DNA of 64,000 nt from Bacteroidales bacterium (GCA_017465225.1 JAFTWQ010000019.1:1-64000), one strand, 5' to 3'; shown: positions 9,701 through 18,216, numbered from the stretch's first letter. Translations and numbers: made by a program. The notes: generated by a model from the letters alone, not told the origin.

Positions 9701-12028
9701 ATCGAGTGCATCAAAATCAGCCTGCATCTCCTCGGTGGCATCGAATTGATACTCAGGCATACCGTATTTCTCACCGTTGCCCTTGTAGATATCCCTCGCC
9801 ATATCAAGCAGCTCTGCTTTGTTCGGTTTTCGTTTGTTCGCCTTATAGAAATCGCTGTACCACTTGTCATTATCGCTCATTCGCTTTACGTTATATCCGC
9901 TTTCGTCCGAGTAATAATGATGTACACCCCTGCTCATGCCTTCTTCAAGCTTCTTGACGATATCGCCGAGTCTGGCATAGATGCTTGTTTCCGTATCGCT
10001 TTTCATTTGTTTCCACGCTTGCTGTGGATTGGATGGATTGGTCAAGATGATCGCCGCGCCCATATCCTGCTCTATCCCTTCCTCGGGAAAATTCGCAGTA
10101 ATAATGCCGTCGATCAATTCCGCCTGCTTTCCTTCCTGCTCTGTATTGATACGCTGCATCGCTTCTTGTGCGACTGCCATATAGTATTTCTTACGCGCTG
10201 CGCTGTGCCCTTTATCATCGAATGAGATATACTGCTCGAACTTACCGCCGTCTGCTACCGTCGTTGCATAGATGTCTGTCGGTACTACGAGGTCAGCCTT
10301 GTTCTCGATAATAGCATTGACTTCCTCCTGTTCGATACCCATTGCCTCTACAAGCTGATTGAATACCTGTACCCCTTCTTCGTCCTGCAAGGCAAGCTCG
10401 GTATCGACGCGAACTTCCTTGAACTCGGTATTTTCGACCGCGCTTTTGATGACAGCTTGGTATACCTCGGGGCTCTTTTTGAACAGCTTCGAGCCAGCCA
10501 TATTCTCACGCAGACCTTTCAGCATCTCAAGACCGTTCGCCAGTTTCATCTCGCTGACGAAAATATCGCTCTGCATAGACTGTAACTTGGCGAAGTCGCG
10601 CACCCCTTTGAACATAGAGATACTGCCGCCGATAGCACCGAGACCGATGATACCGGGAAGAGCTTCTGTCGATGACTCCAAAGCACCTTTCACGAATTCT
10701 GCACCTGTATATTTGCGATATGCGGCATTCGGCGCATAACCGATGATCATATTATGTACCGCCTTATCGGTCACGTCCTGCACCGCTTCTTCTGCCATCT
10801 CGGTCATTGCCGCACGCGCTGCCTGCGCTCCTCTCTCTTGGAGGAACTTACCGAACCCTGCCTTGAGCTTCGCTTGGTTACCCGAAGCCTTTGCCACGAT
10901 CTCCATGATCTCCTTCTTGTAATTCACACCGAGCAGATTCATGATCTGACCGTAATTCCAGAACTCGACCCCTGTTTCCGCACCTGCCGCGATCGCCGCG
11001 AAAGCACGTGCTTCACTATTCGTCAACAGCTGTTTACCGTCCTTCGTTTTCATCTCGCTATACTCATAGTAGTGTCTGCCTGCGCTGTTCAGGAACATAT
11101 CCTCCATCATACCGTATCTGACACCGATACCCGCCGCTGTGACCGCCGCACCCATCGCAGGAGCGGCAAGCGTACCGCCCGATGCCACACTTGTTGTCAC
11201 ACCTGCCGCAAGAGCCGCCGTTGCCAAGTGCGACCCGCGCTGTAATCCCTTATTCATATGATAGATATTTGCACCTGTACCGCCTGCGATCGCCGTCAGA
11301 GGATCATCAAAGAAATTCGGCATAGACTTCTGCTCGGGGATAGATTTGCGCAGAGCTTCTATCTCCTTCTTCATCTCGGGAGTGATCGTACCACCCATGA
11401 ACCCGACCATACCGAGCCTGCCGATATCGTAGTTTGCCTTATCTGCCGCAAGACCGAGACTGAACGCTTCTGCCGCGTCCTTCGCCTTCGTCAAGTCCTC
11501 GATGTTGTGCATGGCGATAGCAACGTCATTGTCACTCAGATTCGGATTCTCCACGATAGACTTCAAGCCGGGGAACTTCGCATAGACCTCGTTCATGTCA
11601 AAATCATTGACACCCTCAGGCGCGAGTGCCATACGCTTTCTCGTGAATTCCTGCACGCTTCTGCCCTTCGCCATATTATCATCACTATAGAGAAGTGCGT
11701 TGACAGGAATACCCGTCTCAATGCTGATCGCCTTCGCCTCTATCTTCTTATCTTCGTCCGATGCTAAATACTTACGATACGCATTACTGCCCTTCGCATA
11801 ATCTGCTGCGCTCTGAGCAGTATCGGCGAGAGTCGACACCATATCTGTTGTTATTAACCCCGACATATCAAGCATGGATAAGCTGTCTGTGCTGTACTCA
11901 TATTTCGTTTTAGACGGAGCAGGAGAAACGGAGGACATACTTTTTTCGCGCTCCTTACGAATATGTTCTTCATTTGATTCCACGCGCGATTTTATCCGCT
12001 GTTCCCACCATTCAAGATTTTTTGCCAT
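3749..12028 (-). CDS. Giant polyvalent internal virion protein with ART-like and zincin-like domains
   Basis: The protein has 2,759 aa and occupies the place of the large T7-type ejection protein. Visible parts: Gly/Ala-rich membrane-like segments near 264-302 and 454-474; a region near 915-1030 that resembles BECR-fold toxin-nuclease domains of polyvalent proteins (weak); an ADP-ribosyltransferase-like domain from about 1060, with YHGSPHTF, GTGEGAQAHGWGLYFA and closing HGIKGITYEGG and VFDDKAI motifs near 1400; a zincin-type HEMGH at 1453-1457; a long coiled coil near 1700-1780; and hydrophobic segments near 2410 and 2610. Polyvalent proteins of this kind are known to enter the host with phage DNA. 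The DNA for the ART/nuclease part (about 8.0-9.4 kb) is visibly AT-richer than its flanks, suggesting domain transfer. The ATG at 12028 follows AGGAGG. Its exact virion role is inferred. Confidence 0.85.
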   Translation of the reverse strand: MAKNLEWWEQRIKSRVESNEEHIRKEREKSMSSVSPAPSKTKYEYSTDSLSMLDMSGLITTDMVSTLADTAQSAADYAKGSNAYRKYLASDEDKKIEAKAISIETGIPVNALLYSDDNMAKGRSVQEFTRKRMALAPEGVNDFDMNEVYAKFPGLKSIVENPNLSDNDVAIAMHNIEDLTKAKDAAEAFSLGLAADKANYDIGRLGMVGFMGGTITPEMKKEIEALRKSIPEQKSMPNFFDDPLTAIAGGTGANIYHMNKGLQRGSHLATAALAAGVTTSVASGGTLAAPAMGAAVTAAGIGVRYGMMEDMFLNSAGRHYYEYSEMKTKDGKQLLTNSEARAFAAIAAGAETGVEFWNYGQIMNLLGVNYKKEIMEIVAKASGNQAKLKAGFGKFLQERGAQAARAAMTEMAEEAVQDVTDKAVHNMIIGYAPNAAYRKYTGAEFVKGALESSTEALPGIIGLGAIGGSISMFKGVRDFAKLQSMQSDIFVSEMKLANGLEMLKGLRENMAGSKLFKKSPEVYQAVIKSAVENTEFKEVRVDTELALQDEEGVQVFNQLVEAMGIEQEEVNAIIENKADLVVPTDIYATTVADGGKFEQYISFDDKGHSAARKKYYMAVAQEAMQRINTEQEGKQAELIDGIITANFPEEGIEQDMGAAIILTNPSNPQQAWKQMKSDTETSIYARLGDIVKKLEEGMSRGVHHYYSDESGYNVKRMSDNDKWYSDFYKANKRKPNKAELLDMARDIYKGNGEKYGMPEYQFDATEEMQADFDALDQDFENLDVLNSIRDKVKNLTASEMSVVRGLSPSGYKVYQSVRKQMESGNAEVQKAGRMNAILFARYADRMAENISKATGKEYTAEDYMRERTSIVPNATEVDENAFNHAMKREYFPSMKDFDKAFWEAPQRSKIGNWIKTKKGNEIIVTGSSYDHVQTGSHPLTIEQWQAVVDNIDEIKNIESITTVEGQVGSYGGFPVGVKIKTPLGKAGAILEFMSNGKVFLVTVVYNNEKDLDNWLKNKKNSHTLEVGDMVSQNRIMGSSFINIVQDMFDIVKTKYNQTAYHGSPHTFDTFDLGAIGTGEGAQAHGWGLYFAKDKKVAEKYREKLRKTNKVVALYDGSIDDSQLTSTMNHYFGGADLYKWATGRDLDSVHLRISEIVTYIREGEKYTDVLINSYQERIETIEKNPGISITKFMQSVPQDEAYRFKTIIEYAKEEAKKNGRRTNIQDVLAEIKIFVAPLVEKRQRELQDADFLESLDVNRIRFGFDGSFFEVDIPDSDVLLDEQKPLNEQTDYVQNALREIGKEVRTGRFVDYNGKTYKYVKGSLFGDWIDESTKEHVERNSELEKALESRIGEAYEKDFEISMFLPSDRGRKIYSELVGRYGSPEEASRKLNEHGIKGITYEGGRDGRCFVVFDDKAISVIERYNQAVRGQTKVSGMERVVSLFEKADKSTFVHEMGHVALADLKMLAEMEGAPEQVVKDWNTVKEWLGYKDSQKTFTREQHEKFARGFEAYLRTGEAPVRGLKAVFRTFKKWLSDIYTDFVQLGGKPSPEVRAVMSRMLASEQEIEAEAAMQGIESITRKKGMQFLDDSTQAMYERWVNEAKEEAKEKVLKLAMSDLTEEYAKQRQELIDVMRKDIEDSLKKQDIFRAEACVKLSGSTDILPTLGYTEEQYEAELEVYGGSLEAAVEAELQKAVADLDSEKVTEEQIKAEAEKALQTSEYKARLLAFELEAIRRKEEAESRLDASVDKALAAIEESLQEKETKPKEDSKEVKSLKQQIADLKYTYRWREAEMKLINRMIAEQDKAKMLDIVKQLKDAIASSKEGIRLVRDAVDGLVKMYREIARDSISKMPIRQATAVASWRHKERMKGAEVTKLMAKGKWEEAKKAKQEQILLNNLATESMKLKSAVDKKVNKLKKRSNSIAKGTVKLAADERYFYNHLLYVFGINRKDALMPQDWKGSASVDAMFERYNKGHDTNYEDDSPDNEKKVKHDIPEYILTAAGGDTVYETRVNIIGRKDPVKALGYGALTAEEFNKLFDVLTSVYTIGRNANRLYTVVDENGKEVSFDDAVQRIADGIRQNVRIKADEDPTGATLEEWYEKAMTKSKNLIGELIKPETIFRRNDGGKEGASMMFLYDPINRAANKKLRMMAEATKEIKAMFKAHGMKNWTKKQYQFGTSTITKEQLIVLALNWGTEINRKRVMDGYGVSEQEVMDTLSNMTEKDWQLVIALWRHIDSYWKETAAVEERMTGVVLAKQKAMPFTITDKQGGIHHIEGGYYPIMYDPTRSGKAREQEEDDLAKQQMSSNAVLETRRGQIKSRVEGKVERGVYLILTPLSRKLDDVIHNICYREAVRDVNKLVNNKEVAEALSEAYGVKLTGDIAKWVKDNWAIDDRKDGLEEVAAMLRRNMTMAVMGFRVSTAFLNLTNIFPMVEYLGASKTAAALLRFSTNLRGEWEECKQKSEFIAHRAQTMDRDVREKLAADRRNLKGKASGWFSDHAFSMIAGMDLMFAVPLWQSEYRRVWQEQAGKGLDPDVIERQAVGAGDAAVRRVFGSGDVKDLAPVQRGKEINKNLTMYYSYMNTVFNALAFRLGRGIDAGEWMRFMRSVLLWCVFTRALEEVLRALWGNDDDDIADRLDKLIEPERVGQAVGEQITGMVPIVRDIFRFGVDTLMDGRANNANLTSAYDVVARTVRFAQKVRSDEADWVDVGREGTKMVNSFTGWSDTMTDMVWTLLRYGKEDFDYEIGEVLKAVIFDQKLQR

Positions 12029-12031
12029 CTT

Positions 12032-14191
12032 TTATTCCTCCTGATTTCGCTTGACTAATGCATCAAACTCATCTTTCTCCATCTTTTCAACAATACCATT
12101 CGGATAAGACACCGTCACAGTGCCGTCCCCGTTCTCTCTTGCGTTCGATATGCCCATTGCTCGCATCGTCGCATTCGATATGCCCATTCTCTCATAGTCT
12201 GCCAAACTACTGTCACTCGTCCACCAACTGGATTTTGGTTTTACCGCAGCATTGGCAAGTGCTTCGTATATCTGGCTGTAACTCGGTTTCCGTTTGTGTT
12301 TATCGACATAATCCTGTATGAAGTCCTCTGCCGCTGCCTTCGCGCCATGCCAATATCCTTCATTTTTCCCGAACTCTCGTTGAAAGTCTTTTTTGAGAGA
12401 AGCCCAGTCAAATGCATCTTTCTGTGCTTTGCGGTAATATTGCAGCATCTCTCTTCTATCTGCCGGCGAAACCTCACCATCTGATAACTCCTGCAACAAT
12501 TCATTTTCATTATTGTATGCACCAACGTCAATGCCATCTTTTATAACTGCTTTCATATCCTTCGACAATCCGCCCGCCGACCCGCCCGTACCGCCCGAAC
12601 CACTACTTGTACTGCGGACATATCCTGCCGCCAATTTCTTTACCTGACGATATACCTCGGGATCGTCTGCATATCTCTTGGCAACAGCCTCGAACTGCCT
12701 CGGATCGGTAACTCCTGCTTCTGCCAACTCCCACAACGCATCCTCTGCGCTGTTTATCCTGTTTTGGATACGCTCATTCTCGATGCTCTCTTTCTGTCTG
12801 CAAATAGCCAAAACCTTATTTCTGAACGCATCTTTTTCTGTTGCGCTCATCGGGATAGACTTCTTGATCGTTCCGATCTTGCCGTATCCCATGATCTTCC
12901 CTTGAAATGCGCTCATCGGTACCTCGCTGACACCTTTTGACGAGCCTGCCTGATACAACGTCCCGTTCTTGCTTACGAACGCAACGTGCGTCACACCCTT
13001 GTACGCGAGATTCTTATTGGGATCTTGGCTCTCCTTCCAACTGTTCGTAGGTTTAAACTTTGCATCCGTCCCTGTGATGAAAACGAGATCGCCTGCCTGC
13101 GGAGTATATTTCCCATCATTGGGAGCAAACAGACCGTTCTCCTCTGCCCAGTGAAGCTGTGCATCGGACGTGCGCGGAATATTCACTCCGCCCGCTGCCG
13201 CCGCCTTCTGCGTAAATGCCGAACAATCGATACCGTTCTTGCTCGTTCCGCCCCACAGATAAGGAGTACCCTTCATATCGTCATATGCTTCTTCCATCTT
13301 GTAATACGTGCCGCCCTCGGCAACCTCTATTGTAGTGTAATCATCAAGGATCGCATCGACCTGCGTAATATCATAACCTGCCTTTTGAGCAGCCTGCTCG
13401 GCAGCCGTCAGCATCGCATCGTCCTTATCCGATTCCAACAACCCTTTGCGGTATTTGTTCAGCACAGCAGGAGGTACTTTGTCTCCGAACACACTCAGCA
13501 GATTTCTTGCCGCGTCGTTGTCGCCGTTCGCTATCGCGGTCTCGATCACCGCACTCACAAGCTTTGCTTCGTATTCATCGTACTTCGCCCTGCACCATTC
13601 TTCGCCCATCTCTGTAACGTGAGTGGAACGAGTCATCAGCTCGATATTGTCCAGCACCTCTTGAACGGCAGTCGGATCTTTGTAGTAATGCTGTGCATTT
13701 TCCATCTGAAAATTGATCGCATTGGTAAAATTCACATCTCGATATGCCTTTTTCTGCTCCAGACTGTAATTGCGTACATTGGAGAAATTCCGCGTGTTGT
13801 CCTTATCTGCCAGATTGGTAAAGGCAATATGCGCTTTTTCATATTTGGGGAGCATCTCAGACATGACTTCCTGCCTGATCTTCATTTCTTCCTTCTCGTA
13901 TTCCTCACCGATACCGCGTGCATTGCCGAGCTTACGATTCATCAGACCGTTTTCCTCGTTATACAACAGCTCGCTGACGCGCTTGTCATACTCATTCTTG
14001 GCGGCTGTGACATCGGCGACCATATCTTCCTCACGCTCTTTTTCGATCGTTGCCTGTACGATGCCCAATCCGCGTCCAAGTGCCGTATATCCGCTTCCGT
14101 TACCGTATACGTTCGTATCACCGCTTGCCTGTCTGGCTGGTGTCGACCCGACATTCAGACCGACGCTCGGCTGATATCCTATCGCTTTCAT
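12032..14191 (-). CDS. Internal virion protein with NlpC/P60 peptidoglycan hydrolase domain
   Basis: The protein has 719 aa. The helical N-terminus (1-290) resembles podoviral internal core proteins. An NlpC/P60-type cysteine peptidase domain lies at about 300-440: GTPYLWGGTSKNGIDCSAF carries the probable nucleophile Cys323, and GVTHVAFV carries the probable His402. These enzymes cut the peptide stems of peptidoglycan. The C-terminal part is helical, with a Gly/Ser linker near 530. It lies between gp14-like and giant ejection proteins, so it probably opens the cell wall during DNA entry, a job done by a transglycosylase domain in T7. The ATG at 14191 follows GGGAGGTAA. Confidence 0.88.
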   Translation of the reverse strand: MKAIGYQPSVGLNVGSTPARQASGDTNVYGNGSGYTALGRGLGIVQATIEKEREEDMVADVTAAKNEYDKRVSELLYNEENGLMNRKLGNARGIGEEYEKEEMKIRQEVMSEMLPKYEKAHIAFTNLADKDNTRNFSNVRNYSLEQKKAYRDVNFTNAINFQMENAQHYYKDPTAVQEVLDNIELMTRSTHVTEMGEEWCRAKYDEYEAKLVSAVIETAIANGDNDAARNLLSVFGDKVPPAVLNKYRKGLLESDKDDAMLTAAEQAAQKAGYDITQVDAILDDYTTIEVAEGGTYYKMEEAYDDMKGTPYLWGGTSKNGIDCSAFTQKAAAAGGVNIPRTSDAQLHWAEENGLFAPNDGKYTPQAGDLVFITGTDAKFKPTNSWKESQDPNKNLAYKGVTHVAFVSKNGTLYQAGSSKGVSEVPMSAFQGKIMGYGKIGTIKKSIPMSATEKDAFRNKVLAICRQKESIENERIQNRINSAEDALWELAEAGVTDPRQFEAVAKRYADDPEVYRQVKKLAAGYVRSTSSGSGGTGGSAGGLSKDMKAVIKDGIDVGAYNNENELLQELSDGEVSPADRREMLQYYRKAQKDAFDWASLKKDFQREFGKNEGYWHGAKAAAEDFIQDYVDKHKRKPSYSQIYEALANAAVKPKSSWWTSDSSLADYERMGISNATMRAMGISNARENGDGTVTVSYPNGIVEKMEKDEFDALVKRNQEE

Positions 14192-14196
14192 TCACG

Positions 14197-14817
14197 TTAC
14201 CTCCCATAATTCGGATCCCCATACGCGCCCCAGCCGTATTTTGACTTCTTCACACCCGACCAGTCTGCCGTATCTGCCCAGACATCAGAAGAGCTGCCTG
14301 TGGTCTCCGTACCGACCGTCTTACCGCTGCTGTACGCACCGTAGATAGACGATGCCGCGCCGAGGATAGACCCGATCTGCTTTTGTCTTGATGCGCGTTT
14401 GGCATTGCTTGCGGCACTGTACGCATTCAACGCACTCTGCGTATAATTCGTCTCTGCCGCGCGTGACGCTTCGTTATCCAATCTCTGATTCGTCAAGAGA
14501 TTCTTGCTGTCTCTCTGCCATGCCGCTTCCGAAGAGGACATGATATCCAGACCACTGCCGATCATCGTCATACCGCTTGCACCTGCACTTGCCGCGACCT
14601 GACCGCGTGCCAGTCGTCTCTTATCGTCAAGCTGCATCTGCTCCTGCGCGTACTTATCCGCGATCCGTTCCTGTTTTCTGCGTTCAGCTTCGGCATTCAG
14701 CTCGGCAGTCCTAGCCTGCGCCTTATATGCCGCCTCCTGCGCTTTTCCTTCCTCACGCGCTCCCATGAAATTTGAATATCCCTGTAGTGCTGCCAACCCG
14801 ATTGTCAAACTGCACAC
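14197..14817 (-). CDS. gp14-like internal virion protein
   Basis: The protein has 206 aa. It begins with a short hydrophobic segment (about 3-19), followed by an Ala/Glu/Arg-rich helix (20-75), a small-residue stretch with SAGASGMTMIGSG, a second amphipathic helix and a Gly/Ser/Tyr-rich tail. This matches the family of small T7 gp14-type core proteins thought to help form the ejection channel in the outer membrane. It starts with GTG at 14817, overlapping the previous stop by one base, with GAGGT upstream. Neighbours are the gp13-like and NlpC/P60 ejection genes. The assignment rests on composition and gene order. Confidence 0.75.
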   Translation of the reverse strand: MCSLTIGLAALQGYSNFMGAREEGKAQEAAYKAQARTAELNAEAERRKQERIADKYAQEQMQLDDKRRLARGQVAASAGASGMTMIGSGLDIMSSSEAAWQRDSKNLLTNQRLDNEASRAAETNYTQSALNAYSAASNAKRASRQKQIGSILGAASSIYGAYSSGKTVGTETTGSSSDVWADTADWSGVKKSKYGWGAYGDPNYGR

Positions 14818-15284
14818 TATCCATCACCTCTGATCGTGAACATTCGGAAGATATCTGTCTCGTTCATCAAGAACGGTCGGTGAAACTCTGCACCCATGCG
14901 TTTCAGCCATGCAAGTGCTTTGATGTTTTGCACGCTCACATAATTGAACAGCTGTCCGTACTGTGCCGTCCACCATCTCAATATCTCCCTCGAATGTTTT
15001 ACAAATTCTTTCTTGTGCCTGTCGATATCGTCCGTCCCCAAGCACCAGATCACTCTTCCCTGCTCATATACCTCGCTCGATATGCCGAAGATACAGACAG
15101 GTCTCTCATTCTTGTCTGCCATGTACATAACGATCATAGACCCTGCTATGCTTTGCCTGATTCCCTGCTCTGCATCTCGGCAGCCGACCGCCTTCAGCTC
15201 GAACCGATCCATACGGCGAAGCTTGCCTGCGATCTCTCGTATCACATCCTCTTCGCCTTTATATACTCTTACCTCACTATCCAC
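14817..15284 (-). CDS. gp13-like internal virion protein (GNAT-like fold)
   Basis: The protein has 155 aa and resembles T7 gp13-family proteins, which share an acetyltransferase-like fold and assist assembly of the internal core. Visible hallmarks are a short N-terminal strand-helix, the central IVMYMADKNERPVCIFGIS strand pair, and the C-terminal NIKALAWLKRMGAEFH motif, which is typical of the last helix-strand of GNAT-like folds. Start is GTG at 15284, inside the last codons of the tail nozzle gene (8-base overlap), preceded by GGAAGGTG. There is no evidence that it retains enzyme activity. Confidence 0.75.
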   Translation of the reverse strand: MDSEVRVYKGEEDVIREIAGKLRRMDRFELKAVGCRDAEQGIRQSIAGSMIVMYMADKNERPVCIFGISSEVYEQGRVIWCLGTDDIDRHKKEFVKHSREILRWWTAQYGQLFNYVSVQNIKALAWLKRMGAEFHRPFLMNETDIFRMFTIRGDG

Positions 15285-17559
15285 CGAACTGCACCTTCCT
15301 TACGATCGAACAGAGCGAAAACGGATACGGCTCCTCGTGCCTGATAAGCACACGACCGCTGTCGTTGAAATTCACAGGCACCGTACAATGCTTGTCTCCG
15401 CTGTAGAGCGGATATGCTCCCATCTCCAACAGCTCATCATAATAGATCATATCCAGAGCATCTTCACGCTGACCGAGATTGCCGCCGAGCGACCGTTCCA
15501 ACCGAAGGATCACTTCCTTCACGTCCTTCTTCCTGCCCTGCATCGTTCCTTCTCTCGTCTCGACCTCTACATTTGGAAGCTCTACGACCATCAATATAGG
15601 CAGACCCACCCTGATATCCTTCGCAGGCATGACCAATGCGACCGTCCCGTCCTCGCCCACGATCGTATCAGGCTGTCTGCGTCCGTCAGCCATGATCTGC
15701 ACCGTCTCACCGACCAAATGAGGAACAGACACCGACATGACCTCCTCCTCAAAGCTGAATCGTACAGACGAGTCAGCACCTGTATGCGCCATGATATCCT
15801 CACTCGTACAATGCTTCGCCGCTCGCTCGATATATGTTGCCGTCTCGCCGTTGATCGTTCGCTGTACCGCGATGTACAGTGTATCCTCCTCCATACCCGG
15901 TACTGCACATACAGCCAATGCCCTGCCTGTACCGAGGACGCTGTGTGCCCACGCATACACATTCTGCTCCCGAATATACGTCAGCTCAACAAGCACACCG
16001 TCGCTTCTGACGAAATGCACGATGCTGTACGGCTCCTGACAATATGCGCTGTCGATCAAGTCATAGCCATTTACAAGATGCTTCGCAAGCTGTGTCAGAT
16101 CATCGCCTGCATAGTTATCGCTCTCGTACGAGTATCCCATATCTCGCACCGTACCGCCTCTGCGCTGTACATAGATCACCCTGCTGCCGATGAACAGCGG
16201 TTCACATTCATTTGACCCGCGCGTCGTCTGCATCTTCGGATTGATATTGGCAGGAGTTACGACCTCGCTGCCGCTTATGACCCACTCATTGCCGTTCGTC
16301 AATACTGCCAAATCCTGTCCCGGTACAAGATGATTGATCTTATACATCTTGCGCGAGATCAGACTCGCCATGATCGCGCTGTCATCCGTGACCGTTCCGT
16401 TTGCCTTCTCCACCGAGAAATTATAATAGTCTCCGCTTCGGCTCATCCAGATCGAATGTGGATAATATGTATTCCCTGCGAAACACAATCTGTCTTGGAA
16501 GAAGCACGAGCAGGACGGATATCCGTATGCCTCGCTCCATACCGAGAAGCAGAAATCCGACGTTTTCTCTGTCGATCCAAGCTTATCCACGACCGTTGCT
16601 GTTACCTTGACAGCCGATGTATACGATGTGATCTTCACACTTCCCGTATGCGTATATCCATAGACCGTCAAGTCACATTCACACGTGCCGCCATTGCAGG
16701 CGATACTCATCTTGATATACGTATGTTCATCAAACGTACCGCTCTCCGATACATTGAGATCGCCTGTACCGTCCTCGTATTTGCCGACATACTTGCGGTA
16801 TTCCTTCCAATTCGTACCGTCCTCCGACTGATAGATCGTGATCGTACCGCCCCACTTGCCATGCGACAATATCTTCCACCCTTGACCGCAGAGAAGCGCG
16901 GCTGTTTCTTTCGTCGCGCCTTCTGCAACGGTAAGAGATTCCGTCTTTGACTCGATCTCCTGACTGAGCTGAACATGACCGCCGACCATCGCCGATGTAA
17001 ACGTATCCTTCGAAGCTGTCAGCGTGATCGTACCGCTCGTCGCGCTCGGTGTGACCATCGTCGTTGTTCCATCCAGTGCCAGACCATTGGCAATATCAAA
17101 ATACGGCTGTGAGCTGTCAAACTCACTTATCGTCCAATCGTCGAAGCTGTTTCTTCTAAGCTCCTGCACAGGATGAGATCCCGAACAGATATACATCACA
17201 TCTGCGCTCTGGTTAAACCGCAGACTGTTCAGCTCGGTTTCCTCGAACGGAGTAGCAAGCTCCACTCCGATATATGAACCTTCATACCATACACGGATAT
17301 ATTTCTCTCCGACCTCAAGCATATAACTGCTGTTCGCGCTCTCCGAGAATTCCACCAACAGACACGCTTTATCTCCGTATTTCGCCGTACCGAGATACTC
17401 CGTCCCTTGTCTCTTCTCAAGACCGCCATACGGTTTCACGACCGCATTTTCCGCATTCAGCACCGCCGATTGATATTTGTTGATATCGGTACGACTTGCG
17501 ACCTCGCTCGATATCTCACCGCCCGCAAAAGACGGCTGTAAGATGTAGATAGCACTCAT
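15277..17559 (-). CDS. Tail tubular protein B / tail nozzle (gp12-like)
   Basis: The protein has 760 aa, similar in size to T7 gp12 (about 790 aa). The start, with LQPSFAGGEISSEVASRTD and then AVVKPYGGLEKRQGTEYL, is characteristic of podoviral tail nozzle proteins. These are beta-rich, form the distal end of the short tail, and act with tail tubular protein A. Other typical features are the repeated Trp/Tyr/Gly strands and the central GYPSCSCFFQDRLCFAG stretch. It follows the gp11-like gene by 4 bases and overlaps the gp13-like gene. The ATG at 17559 has a GTGAGGAT ribosome site. Confidence 0.88.
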   Translation of the reverse strand: MSAIYILQPSFAGGEISSEVASRTDINKYQSAVLNAENAVVKPYGGLEKRQGTEYLGTAKYGDKACLLVEFSESANSSYMLEVGEKYIRVWYEGSYIGVELATPFEETELNSLRFNQSADVMYICSGSHPVQELRRNSFDDWTISEFDSSQPYFDIANGLALDGTTTMVTPSATSGTITLTASKDTFTSAMVGGHVQLSQEIESKTESLTVAEGATKETAALLCGQGWKILSHGKWGGTITIYQSEDGTNWKEYRKYVGKYEDGTGDLNVSESGTFDEHTYIKMSIACNGGTCECDLTVYGYTHTGSVKITSYTSAVKVTATVVDKLGSTEKTSDFCFSVWSEAYGYPSCSCFFQDRLCFAGNTYYPHSIWMSRSGDYYNFSVEKANGTVTDDSAIMASLISRKMYKINHLVPGQDLAVLTNGNEWVISGSEVVTPANINPKMQTTRGSNECEPLFIGSRVIYVQRRGGTVRDMGYSYESDNYAGDDLTQLAKHLVNGYDLIDSAYCQEPYSIVHFVRSDGVLVELTYIREQNVYAWAHSVLGTGRALAVCAVPGMEEDTLYIAVQRTINGETATYIERAAKHCTSEDIMAHTGADSSVRFSFEEEVMSVSVPHLVGETVQIMADGRRQPDTIVGEDGTVALVMPAKDIRVGLPILMVVELPNVEVETREGTMQGRKKDVKEVILRLERSLGGNLGQREDALDMIYYDELLEMGAYPLYSGDKHCTVPVNFNDSGRVLIRHEEPYPFSLCSIVRKVQFGG

Positions 17560-17563
17560 ATCC

Positions 17564-18172
17564 TCACATCCTCACCGTCAGATAATCATCGGGGAAATGA
17601 GGAGTATTCTGCCGTTCCTGTGCGCTTGCCAGCTTCGCATTGGCGATCATCGCTTGGAACAGCTGATACTGCTCCTGTGCCTGCGCTGCCGAGCCTGTCA
17701 GCGACTGCGCGATATTAGATGCGATCAGACGGCTCAGTGCCTCTACGAAATCCACGCTGAACGTATCCGCATCCACCACATCGTGCGTATATTCGATAAA
17801 CGCATCCTCGACATCACAGGCGATCGCGACCACACCGTTATCCATGACGAAGATGTCGTATTTTTCTCGTTCATATTCCTTTACGCTTGCACCGTCCTTG
17901 TTATAGATATTACGGACGGCAAGACATTCGCTCGGATACGCATACACATATTCATACCCGGGCATCGTTTTTGAGATAAGCGCAAGCTGTACCACCCTTT
18001 TGGCGAAACCCCACGTATAATTCCGCAGAAGCATCCGTCTCAGATGATCGTAATACAGACTGCACATACGTGCCTCCTCGCTCTTATCCTCCAGACTGAA
18101 TATTCTTGTTTTCGCAATATAGCCGAGTGCCATATTACAGATAACGATATTGGTAACGGCATTTACAGCCAT
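17564..18172 (-). CDS. Tail tubular protein A (gp11-like head-tail adaptor)
   Basis: The protein has 202 aa, the usual size for T7 gp11-like proteins that form the ring between portal and nozzle. Family features are VNIC-like NIVICNMALGYIA near the N-terminus, RMLLRNYTWGFAKRVVQL (the conserved segment before the central loop), YVYAYPSECLAVRNIY, and a C-terminal Gln/Ala-rich helix. The ATG at 18172 is preceded by GGGAGGAATC. The longer in-frame extension upstream runs through a terminator and another gene and is rejected. Confidence 0.85.
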   Translation of the reverse strand: MAVNAVTNIVICNMALGYIAKTRIFSLEDKSEEARMCSLYYDHLRRMLLRNYTWGFAKRVVQLALISKTMPGYEYVYAYPSECLAVRNIYNKDGASVKEYEREKYDIFVMDNGVVAIACDVEDAFIEYTHDVVDADTFSVDFVEALSRLIASNIAQSLTGSAAQAQEQYQLFQAMIANAKLASAQERQNTPHFPDDYLTVRM

Positions 18173-18187
18173 ATTGATTCCTCCCAA

Positions 18188-18216
18188 CAAAAATAAGGCA
18201 GAGCGCGTGCCCTGCC
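18188..18216 (-). terminator. Intrinsic terminator within the head-tail operon
   Basis: Read on the minus strand: an 8-bp GC-rich stem (GGCAGGGC / GCTCTGCC, one G-U pair) with a four-base loop, followed by TTATTTTTG. It separates the head genes from the tail genes and could lower expression of the latter or need antitermination. Confidence 0.7.

Noticed and set aside
12986..14209. 407-aa plus-strand reading frame (and other long plus-strand frames at 2953, 14944, 18255, 22239 and their second copies)
   Set aside because: They lie opposite well-supported structural genes, are rich in Arg/His/Cys/Ile as expected from antisense of this codon usage, and lack domains and ribosome sites.
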